The translations under genes were made by a program, and so were the position numbers. The notes beneath the pieces were generated by a model. The model was not told the DNA's origin and made no database searches. It saw nothing but the letters and a program-made list of their open reading frames with translations. Positions 7,994 to 16,323 of a stretch of 30,346 bases of DNA are shown piece by piece; position 1 is the stretch's first letter; each line of letters starts with the position of its first letter. This stretch comes from an uncultured Lachnospiraceae bacterium. Its GTDB lineage: Bacteria > Bacillota > Clostridia > Lachnospirales > Lachnospiraceae. The stretch lies in the NCBI GenBank assembly GCA_910586205.1, contig CAJUGD010000041.1:1-30346 (forward strand). The letters run 5' to 3'.

Positions 7994-9241
7994 ATGGTTG
8001 TAGAGCTGATTTCAGTAGGAACCGAGCTTTTGCTGGGCAATATTGTGAATACCAACACACAGTTTTTGGCAGAACAGTGTGCATTGCTGGGACTTTCCAT
8101 GTATCACCAGGTGACGGTGGGGGATAACCGGGAGCGGCTTTCTGAGGCAATACGCACAGCCCTGGGACGTTCGGATGTGGTGATTCTGACCGGCGGCCTG
8201 GGTCCTACGGAGGATGATCTGACCAAGGAGGTCTGCGCGGAGGTTATGGGATTTGCCTTAAAAGAGGATGCTCACACGAAAAAGCGGATTGAAGAATATC
8301 TTAAGAACAGCATTTTCAAAGTGATTCCAGACAACAACTGGAAGCAGGCCATGGTTCCGGAAGGAGCCATTGTCTTAGACAATGACAACGGCACAGCGCC
8401 GGGACTTATTCTGGAAAGGGGCCAAAAGGCGGCAGTGCTGCTTCCGGGCCCTCCGGGAGAGCTGTATCCTTTGTTCAAAAATCAAGTGTTTCCTTATCTG
8501 AAAAAGCGGCAGCCGGAGATTCTGCGCTCACAGATGGTAAAGATCTGCGGTGTGGGGGAGAGCCAGGTGGAGGATAAGCTGTTAGATCTGATTGATAAGC
8601 AGACCAATCCTACCATTGCTACCTACGCCAAGACAGGGGAGGTTCACCTGCGGGTGACAGCCCGTGCAAAGAGCGAGGAAGAAGCAAAAAAGCTGGTAAA
8701 GCCGGTAGTCAAGGAGATAAAGAGACGTTTTGAGGACAGTGTGTATTCGATCCGGGAGGAGGAAACCCTGGAGATGGCTGTGGTAAAGCTTTTACAAAAG
8801 CATGAGCTGACTGTGACCACAGCAGAGTCTTGTACCGGAGGACTTTTGGCAGGACGGCTGGTGAATGTGCCGGGAGCGTCAGAGGTGTTTCGGGAAGGAT
8901 TTATCACTTATTCTAATAAAGCTAAGAGAAAGTATCTGGATGTAAGTAAAAGCACCTTGAAAAAATACGGGGCAGTCAGCAGTGAGACGGCAAGGGAGAT
9001 GGCGATTGGCGGCGTGTTTGCAGCAGACTGTGACGTGTGTGTGGCAGTGACCGGCATCGCAGGGCCTGACGGCGGCACGGAGGAAAAGCCGGTGGGTCTG
9101 GTATATATTGCCACTTATATGAAGGAAAAGGTAACCGTGAAAAAATTCCAGTTTAAGGGAAACCGGGCAAAGGTGCGTGAGCAGGCCGTGGTGCGGGCTC
9201 TTGATCTTCTGCGCCGCGCAATCTTAGAGCAGTACAGGTAA
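7994..9241 (+). CDS. cinA: CinA family protein (competence/damage-inducible, NMN deamidase domain)
   Basis: 415 aa, usual full-length two-domain form. Residues 1 to about 165 form a MoaB/MogA-like nucleotide-binding domain ('ISVGTELLLGNIVNTN', 'ILTGGLGPTEDDLTKE', 'LPGPPGELYPLF'), which in relatives acts as an ADP-ribose pyrophosphatase. The C-terminal PncC domain (from about residue 258) has 'TTAESCTGGLLAGRL' and 'VAVTGIAGPDGGTEEKPVG', typical of nicotinamide-mononucleotide deamidases that salvage NAD. The ATG at 7994 abuts the pgsA stop, and the ribosome site AGGAGG at 7979-7984 lies inside pgsA. Whether it has any role in competence here is unknown. Confidence 0.95.
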   Translation: MVVELISVGTELLLGNIVNTNTQFLAEQCALLGLSMYHQVTVGDNRERLSEAIRTALGRSDVVILTGGLGPTEDDLTKEVCAEVMGFALKEDAHTKKRIEEYLKNSIFKVIPDNNWKQAMVPEGAIVLDNDNGTAPGLILERGQKAAVLLPGPPGELYPLFKNQVFPYLKKRQPEILRSQMVKICGVGESQVEDKLLDLIDKQTNPTIATYAKTGEVHLRVTARAKSEEEAKKLVKPVVKEIKRRFEDSVYSIREEETLEMAVVKLLQKHELTVTTAESCTGGLLAGRLVNVPGASEVFREGFITYSNKAKRKYLDVSKSTLKKYGAVSSETAREMAIGGVFAADCDVCVAVTGIAGPDGGTEEKPVGLVYIATYMKEKVTVKKFQFKGNRAKVREQAVVRALDLLRRAILEQYR

Positions 9242-9254
9242 GGAGGAGGAATAT

Positions 9255-10583
9255 ATGGCACACAACTGGAAACGACAGGCGTCTGTGGCATATGGATGTG
9301 CCCTGACCCGGCTGGCATTGAATTTTTACCTGTTTTTTGAGGAGCTTCCTGAGAAATATGAGGATGAAAACACGGATCAGAGAGCGTTGGACGGATTGCT
9401 TTTTAAGATGGCAGGAAGTTTTCTGGATGGAGAGAATAAGGGGCTTTTGGAGCAGCTTTCCTCGCTTCGGCTTCGGATCCAGGACGAAATGCATCAGGCC
9501 ATGGCCTTTTCTGACGGGCTGCAGGTATATGAGTATGCCTTAAACCGTGTGGAGCGCCGGTTTATCCAATGTCTGCCCATTGAGGTTGGGGAGGAGGCGC
9601 TGACAGCAAATCTGATGCGGTATATAGGGGAGGCAAAGGAGGCGGCGATCCAGAATCAAAGGATTCAGATGATTATGGGGCAGCTTCCGGTACGTCTTAC
9701 CAGGAAGAAATATTTCGGCATAGTCCATGATGCCCTGACCGCGTACATTGGTTCCGATCCGGCAGGACTGAAGGATATGATGTATTTGATTAAGGGATGC
9801 AGCATGGCCGGAATTTTTAAGGAGCCAAAGAGCGGGTATGCCGGGCTTTACGAGATCTTTTCAGAGCTTCGGGACATTTCCTTTAAGGAAATGGATAAGG
9901 CATCTTATGAGCATGTGAGAGAGCGGGTGTCAGAGGCCGGGGATACAATCATGGTTCTTATGGAGTATTATACTTCTTTGCAGGAAATGGTTAATGATCT
10001 GTATATTCTCTGCCTGACAGGGGATTGGGCTGTGCGTGACGCCAAAGAGGAAGAACATGCGGTGGAGATCCTTCAGGGCCTTAGGCTGCTTTATGAGCAG
10101 GGAAAGAGGCAGATTCCCCAGGAGCTGACAGACTGTCTTCCCAACTTAGAAGGGATTCAGGAGGAATATGCCGAGAAATACCAGCGGCTGGATTTTCATT
10201 GGGAAGATAACCAGGATGCGCCGGGAGAAGAAGGGGAGCTGGCAAGACGAGGGGAGATGGTGGATCGTCTTATGTCCACCAGTACGTTTGCGTCTCTGGA
10301 GATACGGAAAGGCTGTGACAGTGTGACCCGGGAGGATGTGGAGAAGGCTGCAAACCAGTTCTTTGCGGAGGCAGAGCCGGTTCTTTCCTCTTTACAAAAG
10401 CCGGTGGCACGGGGGGTGATGGCCATGAGCCTGTCTTATCTTCCGGTATTTTTTAATTCACCGGGGGAAATCGGGGAGTATATTCGAAACAGCTTGGCAT
10501 GTTGTACGGATATAGCTGAAAAGGAAGCTTGTATGGATTTGCTTTTGCAGGTCATGGAGAGCGATGGTTATGGATTATTATGA
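9255..10583 (+). CDS. Conserved-looking hypothetical protein, helical, soluble
   Basis: 442 aa; not recognised with confidence. AAGGAGGAG lies just upstream of the ATG at 9255, 13 nt after cinA, so expression is credible. There is no signal peptide or membrane segment. The composition is rich in Glu, Leu and Met with long predicted helices ('LYEIFSELRDISFKEMDKA', 'EKAANQFFAEAEPVLSSLQ'). No catalytic motif is seen. The stop lies inside the next gene (20-nt overlap), so the two are translationally coupled and probably act together. They sit between cinA and the DUF2953-gerW pair, which hints at a possible link to sporulation, but this rests on position only. Confidence 0.75.
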   Translation: MAHNWKRQASVAYGCALTRLALNFYLFFEELPEKYEDENTDQRALDGLLFKMAGSFLDGENKGLLEQLSSLRLRIQDEMHQAMAFSDGLQVYEYALNRVERRFIQCLPIEVGEEALTANLMRYIGEAKEAAIQNQRIQMIMGQLPVRLTRKKYFGIVHDALTAYIGSDPAGLKDMMYLIKGCSMAGIFKEPKSGYAGLYEIFSELRDISFKEMDKASYEHVRERVSEAGDTIMVLMEYYTSLQEMVNDLYILCLTGDWAVRDAKEEEHAVEILQGLRLLYEQGKRQIPQELTDCLPNLEGIQEEYAEKYQRLDFHWEDNQDAPGEEGELARRGEMVDRLMSTSTFASLEIRKGCDSVTREDVEKAANQFFAEAEPVLSSLQKPVARGVMAMSLSYLPVFFNSPGEIGEYIRNSLACCTDIAEKEACMDLLLQVMESDGYGLL

Positions 10584-10923
10584 ACATTTGTACATGGGGG
10601 AAAAGGCGAAGGAGAGACGTTATGGGATTCTGCAGGGGCTGAGGGAGAGAAGGCTGCTGCCGGAAGTGTATGTGATAATGCCGCCTTTAAGTGGGAATAA
10701 TATTCTTGAGATTATTCCGTCTGCTTTGGTGTATGAGCCGCCGTATCGGGATCAGGAGATTTTGGTGATGGGCATCGCAGTTACATACTGGGAGGCGCTT
10801 GAGGTGGCAGGGCAGATCGTGGATGAGCTGTACCGGAGGACAGGAGGATTCTGTCTCAGGGATATGATTCAGGGGGGATGCGGCTTTTTGGAAGGGAAGG
10901 GCGGTAAGGAGGAAGTATGCTGA
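10564..10923 (+). CDS. Small hypothetical protein coupled to the upstream gene
   Basis: 119 aa, unrecognised. The ATG at 10564 stands 4 nt after GGAG (10556-10559); an in-frame ATG at 10570 is equally possible and would give 117 aa. It overlaps the upstream gene by 20 nt and the DUF2953 gene by 7 nt, so all three are tightly coupled. No membrane segment or signal is seen. Part of the sequence ('DQEILVMGIAVTYWEALEV', then 'AGQIVDELYRRTGG') looks like a compact alpha/beta fold, with two cysteines near the C-terminus. Function unknown. Confidence 0.75.
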   Translation: MVMDYYEHLYMGEKAKERRYGILQGLRERRLLPEVYVIMPPLSGNNILEIIPSALVYEPPYRDQEILVMGIAVTYWEALEVAGQIVDELYRRTGGFCLRDMIQGGCGFLEGKGGKEEVC

Positions 10924-12146
10924 CTGCCGTATGGATGGTGTTGGGAGCGTTGAGAATCGGGGGGATCGTCCTGTTGGGGATTGTGGGTCTCCTGCTTTTG
11001 GCGCTTTTCCTGGTGTTGCTTGTGCCGGTTCGTTATCGGATTCAGGGGAGCTTTTACGGAGAACCGAAGGCACAGGCCGGGGTAAGCTGGCTATGCCATG
11101 CTTTGTCTGTGAAGGCTGTGTATGAGAATAAGCTGGTTGTGACAGCTCGGATTTTGGGGATTCGGGTGTTTCGGATGGAAAAGGTGTTTGGCAAGAGGGC
11201 GGAAGAGGAAGGGGAGAAAGAGGATGAGAGCGCAGGGAAGGAGCCGCAGGCCGGAAAGATAGGACAGGAGGGGAATGATCCGGAAGTCGGAAGGCCGGGG
11301 CAAAGAGAAGAAGAACCGGGAATCGGAAGGCCGGGATCAAAGGCAGAAGAATCGGGAATCGGAAGGCCGGGACCAAAGGCAGAAGAATCGGGAATCGGAA
11401 GTCTGGAACAAAGAGCGGAAGATTTGGAAGTCGGAAATCTGGGACAAAGAGCGGAAACCTCAGAGGTCGGAAAGTCAGGACAAAGAGCAGAAGCCTCGGA
11501 AGCCGGAAGTCCGGGACAAAAGGGTGAAGATTCGGAGGCCAAAAGTGCAGGAGAGAAGCCGGAAGATGCAGAAGTTTTGGAACAGAAGGCAAATCCTGCA
11601 GAGAACAGGAAATTTGGCAGAAAACGGAAGAACATTTTCGGAAAGAGGAAAAAACGGGAAGAAGGGAAAAAGAAACAGAAAACAGAGGGATTTTCTTTTG
11701 GGAAGATTTGTGATAAACTAAAGGAAATCATACAGCGCTTGAGAGATAGGTTAGAGCGTATTATGGAGAGTTTGCATGAGCTGGAGGAAAAGAAGGATCG
11801 TTTGACGGCGTTTCTCTGCAATGATGCCAATCAGGCTACCTTTCGTCTGCTGAAAAGGCAGATATGGGCTCTTTGCAGGCATGTTCTGCCAAGGAAGGCA
11901 GCAGGGCGGGTACGCTTTGGATTTGCTGATCCTTTTACGACCGGGCAGGTGCTGGCTTATATCAGTCCCTTTTATGGCCTGTATGCCAGACATGTTCAGG
12001 TGATTCCCGTATTTGATGAACCGGTGATGGAGGGGGAAGGGATGCTGAAGGGAAGAATCCGCATGGGGACCGTGCTGCTGATCGGACTCCGAATGTTGTT
12101 TGACAGAAATTTCAGGGCTTTGCTGAGAAAGCATCTGAGAGCATAA
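10917..12146 (+). CDS. DUF2953 (YtfI-like) membrane protein with repeat-expanded linker
   Basis: 409 aa. One long hydrophobic segment (about residues 10-36) is followed by 'PVRYRIQGSFYGEP', the start of the DUF2953 core; the C-terminal part ('RFGFADPFTTGQVLAYISPF' and after) completes it. Between them, residues 113-220 are nine 12-residue repeats of the pattern G-x-x-G-Q-x-A-E-x-x-E/G-V/I, followed by a basic stretch rich in Lys and Arg. B. subtilis ytfI also lies directly before ytfJ (gerW), and the same order is seen here, 16 nt apart. ATG 10917 follows AAGGAGG (10906-10912). The family is linked to sporulation by synteny; its biochemical role is unknown. The acidic repeat insert makes the protein longer than the usual family size. 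Confidence 0.85.
   Translation: MLTAVWMVLGALRIGGIVLLGIVGLLLLALFLVLLVPVRYRIQGSFYGEPKAQAGVSWLCHALSVKAVYENKLVVTARILGIRVFRMEKVFGKRAEEEGEKEDESAGKEPQAGKIGQEGNDPEVGRPGQREEEPGIGRPGSKAEESGIGRPGPKAEESGIGSLEQRAEDLEVGNLGQRAETSEVGKSGQRAEASEAGSPGQKGEDSEAKSAGEKPEDAEVLEQKANPAENRKFGRKRKNIFGKRKKREEGKKKQKTEGFSFGKICDKLKEIIQRLRDRLERIMESLHELEEKKDRLTAFLCNDANQATFRLLKRQIWALCRHVLPRKAAGRVRFGFADPFTTGQVLAYISPFYGLYARHVQVIPVFDEPVMEGEGMLKGRIRMGTVLLIGLRMLFDRNFRALLRKHLRA
11253..11576 (+). repeat. Nine-unit 36-bp in-frame tandem repeat in the DUF2953 gene
   Basis: Nine consecutive 36-bp units encode 12-residue repeats such as GRPGSKAEESGI, GRPGPKAEESGI and GNLGQRAETSEV. Units 2 and 3 are nearly identical and the outer units have diverged, as expected for a minisatellite growing by slippage or unequal exchange. 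Because 36 is divisible by 3, copy-number change keeps the frame. The repeat also keeps frames open on the other strand, which explains long antisense reading frames here. Confidence 0.9.
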
Positions 12147-12162
12147 GAAGGAGGAATTTGTG

Positions 12163-12570
12163 ATGTCAGAAAATCATTTTAGTTCTACGGTTGAAGCCCT
12201 GTTTAAAGGGATGGATCAGTTTGTGACCACAAAAACCGTGGTGGGGGAGGCAGTGAAGATTGACGATGCCATTATCCTTCCCCTGGTGGATGTGACCTGC
12301 GGAATGGGGGCAGGCTCTTTTGCAGACGGGGGAAAGCACAATGGCGGAGGTGGGTTAAGCGCTAAAATGAGCCCCAGCGCGGTTCTGGTAATTCAAAACG
12401 GCGTGACCCGGCTGGTCAATGTAAAGCAGCAGGATGCAGTGACCAAGGTGCTGGATATGGTGCCGGATATTGTAAGCCGGTTTACCGGAGGAAAGAAAAA
12501 GGAGATTTCTCCGGAAGCCATGAAAGCGGCGGAGGAGATGGCGGCAGAGGATGCTTCTCAAATGGAATAA
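12163..12570 (+). CDS. gerW: GerW/YtfJ family sporulation protein
   Basis: 135 aa. The family signature is clear: 'IILPLVDVTCGMGAGSFADG' followed by a Gly-rich loop 'GGGGLSAKMSPSAVLVI'. In B. subtilis GerW (YtfJ) is a forespore protein needed for normal germination with some germinants. ATG 12163 stands 8 nt after AAGGAGG (12148-12154); a GTG at 12160 is an alternative start one codon earlier. The C-terminal tail after 'IVSRFTGG' is charged and variable, as usual. It directly follows the DUF2953 gene, the same order as ytfI-ytfJ, and it supports an endospore-forming host. Confidence 0.93.
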   Translation: MSENHFSSTVEALFKGMDQFVTTKTVVGEAVKIDDAIILPLVDVTCGMGAGSFADGGKHNGGGGLSAKMSPSAVLVIQNGVTRLVNVKQQDAVTKVLDMVPDIVSRFTGGKKKEISPEAMKAAEEMAAEDASQME

Positions 12571-12663
12571 AGATCAGCATAACAGAAGAATATAGAAGAA
12601 TTGTGGATAACAGAAGGGACGGCTGCATATACTGACAGCATAAGTATTTGACCGGAGGTGTTT

Positions 12664-12801
12664 ATGAAGCGGGTCATTGGACTTATGCTGTTTTGTTTTG
12701 GGATTGGAATGACGCTTCTTTTGTTTATTCCGGAAACCATCTCAACCCTGATTTTTATTATTGGCTGCCTGGTGTTAGGATATCATCTGTTTTGCTGTTG
12801 A
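12664..12801 (+). CDS. 45-aa predicted membrane hairpin protein
   Basis: This short gene starts at ATG 12664 with CGGAGG at 12653-12658 in good spacing and ends with TGA at 12799-12801. The product begins MKRVIGLMLFCFGIG and ends in LGYHLFCC. Two hydrophobic segments (about residues 4-22 and 28-44) are joined by the turn PET, so a two-helix membrane hairpin is likely. The terminator at 12813 begins 12 nt after the stop, so it is the last gene of the gerW unit. A different reading frame starting at 12648 spans the region but has no ribosome site and runs through the terminator, so it is not preferred. Function unknown; sporulation context is inferred from position. Confidence 0.75.
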   Translation: MKRVIGLMLFCFGIGMTLLLFIPETISTLIFIIGCLVLGYHLFCC

Positions 12802-12812
12802 AAGGTAAAATA

Positions 12813-12860
12813 AAAATCCGGCAGAATGCATGGGAATCAAAATGCATTCTGCCGGATTTT
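12813..12860. terminator. Bidirectional intrinsic terminator between convergent genes
   Basis: AAAATCCGGCAGAATGCAT (12813-12831) and ATGCATTCTGCCGGATTTT (12842-12860) form a perfect 19-bp stem with a 10-nt loop. The A-run on the left and T-run on the right serve both directions. It ends the plus-strand gerW unit and minus-strand rpmB. Confidence 0.95.
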
Positions 12861-12881
12861 GTTTCATAAAGTACTGTTTTC

Positions 12882-13067
12882 TTACGCTCTCTCTACTAAG
12901 CCGGAGCGCAGGCAGGAAGTACATACGTACATCTTTTTCGCGCCGCCGTTGACCTTAACCTTGACAGATTTTACATTGGCTTTCCAGATCGCATTGGATC
13001 TTCTATGGGAATGGCTCACATTATTGCCGAAGTGAGCAGCCTTTTGACAAATAGCACATTTAGCCAT
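12882..13067 (-). CDS. rpmB: Large ribosomal subunit protein bL28
   Basis: 61 aa, normal length. It begins MAKCAICQKAAHFGNNVSHS, a clear L28 signature, with the four zinc-ligand cysteines C4, C7, C49 and C52 of the zinc-binding (C+) form. Read on the minus strand, AAGGAGG lies about 7 nt upstream of the ATG. The gene is monocistronic, with its own promoter at 13124-13152 and the shared terminator at 12813-12860, as is common for rpmB in clostridia. Confidence 0.97.
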   Translation of the reverse strand: MAKCAICQKAAHFGNNVSHSHRRSNAIWKANVKSVKVKVNGGAKKMYVCTSCLRSGLVERA

Positions 13068-13123
13068 GATCGCACCTCCTTAACCATACGATTTGTCTCC
13101 GATGTGGAAACCACAACATAGGT

Positions 13124-13152
13124 ATCATAACAAATTATTGGGAATTTGGCAA
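13124..13152 (-). promoter_or_regulatory. Sigma-A promoter of rpmB with extended -10
   Basis: On the minus strand TTGCCA (13152-13147), a 17-bp spacer and TATGAT (13129-13124), with TG one base before the -10 box. The start near 13117 gives a leader of about 50 nt before the rpmB ATG. Confidence 0.7.
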
Positions 13153-13235
13153 GCGAAATTTGCGATTTTTTGGAATGGTTTTTGGAACAAGAATAAAATT
13201 GGCAATAAAAATGAAAGAAAAAATTCAGGGGATTC

Positions 13236-13264
13236 TTGCCGAATTTCTGCTTTCATGATATAAC
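13236..13264 (+). promoter_or_regulatory. Probable sigma-A promoter of the activase unit
   Basis: TTGCCG (13236-13241), 17 bp, TATAAC (13259-13264). The predicted start near 13271 falls on the in-frame ATG there, so that ATG would be leaderless; this supports the downstream TTG start at 13337. Confidence 0.6.
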
Positions 13265-13336
13265 ATTATAATGAAACGAGGCTCAAAAGAGTATGTAACG
13301 GCTGCGGTTGATTTTAAATTTTTAGGAGTGAAGACC

Positions 13337-16300
13337 TTGAAGATTGGATTGGACGTTGGTTCCACGACCATAAAGACGATTGTTTTAGATGACAGCGAAA
13401 AGATTGTGTATTCTGCATATGAACGGCATTTTTCTCAGATCACGGCAAAGACCGTGGAGGCGCTCAAAAAGGTTCGGGATGTATTTTCAAAGAGCGCGCC
13501 TTTTTCCCTTGTGATTTCCGGATCTGCCGGCATGGGGATGGCAGAAAGCAGCTCTGTGGATTTTGTGCAGGAGGTCTATGCCACAAAGGTTGCGGCAGAG
13601 AAAAAGGCGCCGGATACAGATGTGATCATTGAGTTAGGGGGAGAGGATGCCAAGATTATCTTTCTCCAGGGAGCCATGGAGGCCCGGATGAACGGATCCT
13701 GCGCAGGGGGAACCGGGGCTTTTATTGATCAGATGGCCACGCTTCTTGGAATTACCCCTGATGAGATGAATGATTATGCCAGGGAGAGCTCCAAACGTTA
13801 TACCATTGCCTCCCGGTGCGGCGTGTTTGCAAAGAGTGATATCCAGCCTCTTATCAACCAGGGGGCGGACAAACGGGACATTTCGGCCAGTATTTTCAGC
13901 GCTGTGGTCAACCAGACTATCGGAGGGCTGGCTCAGGGCCGTGCCATTGAGGGAAATGTGCTGTATTTGGGAGGGCCTCTTACCTTTATGCCGGAGCTTC
14001 AGAAAAGCTTTGATGAGGCTCTTTCTTTAAAGGGAATTTGCCCGGAAAATTCCCTCTATTTTGTTGCTTTAGGGGCAGCGCTCTGCGCCAAGGGGCGGGT
14101 GGAGTTAGGGGAGGTGATTGAAAAGCTTTCCCGGTATGAGTCGGTCAATGAGTTCCACACTCTGCCGGCGCTGTTTGAAAATCAGGAGGAGTATGAGGAG
14201 TTTAAGGCCCGTCATGCCAAAGCAGATGTATCCTATGGAAGCCTGGAGGGTTATCGGGGGAAAACCTGGATCGGGATTGACGCCGGATCCACCACGGTGA
14301 AAGCCGTGGTGATTGGGGAGAATCGAGAGATCTTAGACAGTACTTATCTGTCCAACAGCGGCAACCCGGTGCCCATTGTGAGGGAATATTTGTCAGGTGT
14401 GTATGAGCGGTGTTCCAATATCCGGATTGCAGGATCCTGTGTCACAGGGTATGGAGAAGATATTATTAAGAATGCCTTTTCCATTGATCAGGGCCTGGTG
14501 GAGACGATGGCCCACTTAAGGGCAGCCCAGGAATTTATGCCGGATGTGGAGTTTATCATTGACATCGGCGGACAAGATATGAAGTGTTTTAAGATCCATA
14601 ATTCTGCCATTGATAATATTTACCTGAATGAAGCGTGTTCTTCTGGCTGCGGTTCTTTTTTGCAGACTTTTGCCGGAGCTTTGCATTATTCGGCGGAGGA
14701 GTTTTCCAGGCTGGGATTATTTTCCAAAAATGCGGTGGATTTAGGCTCCCGCTGTACGGTGTTTATGAATTCTTCTGTCAAGCAGGCTCAGAAGGATGGA
14801 GTGAGCACAGAGGACATTTCGGCGGGGTTGTCCATCAGTGTGGTAAAGAATGCCGTCTATAAGGTGATTCGTCCGGCCAGCATGGATGAGCTGGGTAAAA
14901 AGATTGTGGTTCAGGGCGGTACTTTTTTAAATGACGCAGTGCTGCGGGCTTTTGAGCGGGAGATGGGATTTCCGGTGGTGCGACCGGTGATTGCGGGGCT
15001 TATGGGAGCTTATGGGTGCGCTCTCCATGCCATGGACAGCAAAGCTTATGGGCTTTCCTCCATTATTACCCATGAGCAGCTTTTGGATTTTACCCATAAG
15101 GTGAAAAATGTTCACTGCGGGCGCTGTAATAATAACTGCTTGTTAAGCGTCAATACCTTCTCCGAAGGGCGGAGGTACATAGCAGGGAATAAGTGTGAGC
15201 GTCCGGTGACAAAGCGGTCTTCCGATACAGGGCACAATATTTATAAATATAAGCAGGAGCTTCTTTCAGGATACCCTTCTGTTTCGGGAAAACGAAAGGA
15301 GGTCATTGGACTTCCTTTGGGATTGAATTTTTATGAGCTGGTTCCTTTTTGGCACAAGTTTTTTACGGCTTTGGGCTTTGGGGTGGAGGTTTCGCCCTTT
15401 TCCAACCGGGATTTGTATCTGGCAGGGCAGCATTCCATTCCCAGTGATACGGTATGCTTTCCGGCAAAGATGCTTCACGGGCATATTCAGTATCTGAAGG
15501 ATAAAAAGGTGGATGCCATTTTTTATCCGTGCATGAGCTTTAATTTTGACGAGGGATTGGGGGATAATAATTATAATTGTCCGGTAGTGGCATATTATCC
15601 GGAGGTAATTGCCGCCAACATGAAGTTTGAGGACGGGCCGGTATTGATCCATGACTATGTGGGACCTCATAAGAAGAAGTTTTTCCCTCAGAAGATGACA
15701 GAGCTTTTGAGAAAATATTTTAAGCACATTGACGAGAAAGCGGTAAAAAGGGCCAGTGACTTAGCATTTTTGGAGCGGCGGCGGTTTTTGATGCGGGTAA
15801 GGAAAAAGGCGGCTCAGATCATATTTTCCGCAAGGGATGAGGGAAGACGGATTCTGGTGCTGGCCGGACGGCCTTATCATGTGGATCCGGAGATCAACCA
15901 TGGCATTGATATGCTGATCAACAGCTTCGGCGTGTCTGTGATCTCAGAGGATTCCATAAGCCATCTGGTGCACAAATTCCCGGTGCGGGTGCTGAACCAG
16001 TGGATGTATCATGCAAGGCTTTATGCGGCGGCCAAGTATGTGTGCACCCAGCCGGATATGGAGCTGGTGCAGTTGGTCAGCTTCGGGTGCGGCCTGGATG
16101 CGATCACAACCGACGAGGTGCGCAGCATTATAGAAAAGGGCGGGAAGATTTACACCCAGATCAAGATCGACGAGATCACCAACTTAGGAGCCGTGAGGGT
16201 AAGGCTTCGGAGCCTTTTGGCGGCATTGGACAGAAAGAAGGGCAGAAGCCTGGAAGGAAACAATGCTTCTGCAACAGAAAAAGAGATTACGAATTTATAG
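13337..16300 (+). CDS. 2-hydroxyacyl-CoA dehydratase activase-like ATPase, two BcrAD/BadFG domains plus DUF2229
   Basis: 987 aa from TTG 13337, 8 nt after AGGAG (13324-13328), giving the family-typical start (M)KIGLDVGSTTIK. An in-frame ATG at 13271 adds 22 unrelated residues and coincides with the predicted transcript start. Two ASKHA ATPase domains of the activase type are in tandem: residues 1 to about 270 (C122 in SCAGGTGAF, C161 in SRCGVF) and about 309-560 (DAGSTTVK; C434 and C438 in ACSSGCGSF, C473 in SRCTVF). The cysteines correspond to those that hold the [4Fe-4S] cluster between subunits of known activases. A CxxCxxxC...C cluster follows (C594, C597, C601, C620), then the DUF2229 region. 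Known small activases drive electrons into 2-hydroxyacyl-CoA dehydratases using ATP. The substrate of this long form is not established. Confidence 0.85.
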   Translation: MKIGLDVGSTTIKTIVLDDSEKIVYSAYERHFSQITAKTVEALKKVRDVFSKSAPFSLVISGSAGMGMAESSSVDFVQEVYATKVAAEKKAPDTDVIIELGGEDAKIIFLQGAMEARMNGSCAGGTGAFIDQMATLLGITPDEMNDYARESSKRYTIASRCGVFAKSDIQPLINQGADKRDISASIFSAVVNQTIGGLAQGRAIEGNVLYLGGPLTFMPELQKSFDEALSLKGICPENSLYFVALGAALCAKGRVELGEVIEKLSRYESVNEFHTLPALFENQEEYEEFKARHAKADVSYGSLEGYRGKTWIGIDAGSTTVKAVVIGENREILDSTYLSNSGNPVPIVREYLSGVYERCSNIRIAGSCVTGYGEDIIKNAFSIDQGLVETMAHLRAAQEFMPDVEFIIDIGGQDMKCFKIHNSAIDNIYLNEACSSGCGSFLQTFAGALHYSAEEFSRLGLFSKNAVDLGSRCTVFMNSSVKQAQKDGVSTEDISAGLSISVVKNAVYKVIRPASMDELGKKIVVQGGTFLNDAVLRAFEREMGFPVVRPVIAGLMGAYGCALHAMDSKAYGLSSIITHEQLLDFTHKVKNVHCGRCNNNCLLSVNTFSEGRRYIAGNKCERPVTKRSSDTGHNIYKYKQELLSGYPSVSGKRKEVIGLPLGLNFYELVPFWHKFFTALGFGVEVSPFSNRDLYLAGQHSIPSDTVCFPAKMLHGHIQYLKDKKVDAIFYPCMSFNFDEGLGDNNYNCPVVAYYPEVIAANMKFEDGPVLIHDYVGPHKKKFFPQKMTELLRKYFKHIDEKAVKRASDLAFLERRRFLMRVRKKAAQIIFSARDEGRRILVLAGRPYHVDPEINHGIDMLINSFGVSVISEDSISHLVHKFPVRVLNQWMYHARLYAAAKYVCTQPDMELVQLVSFGCGLDAITTDEVRSIIEKGGKIYTQIKIDEITNLGAVRVRLRSLLAALDRKKGRSLEGNNASATEKEITNL

Positions 16301-16323
16301 AAACCACAGGAAAGAGAACAGCT

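Noticed and set aside
11275..11721. Plus-strand 148-aa frame inside the DUF2953 gene
   Set aside because: It is another frame of the same repeat, made of Arg/Lys/Glu repeats, with no independent start signal.
10687..11830. Long minus-strand open frames (up to 301 aa) opposite the DUF2953 gene
   Set aside because: They arise because the 36-bp tandem repeat keeps several frames free of stops; the products are low-complexity, Pro/Leu/Phe- or Ser-rich, and no ribosome site supports them.
12648..12869. 73-aa plus-strand frame after gerW
   Set aside because: It lacks a ribosome site, runs through the terminator hairpin, and conflicts with the better-supported 45-aa gene at 12664.
16000..16323. 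N-terminal extension of the dehydratase-like protein into the activase gene
   Set aside because: The extra 108 residues are an out-of-frame reading of the activase; family similarity starts at ATG 16324.
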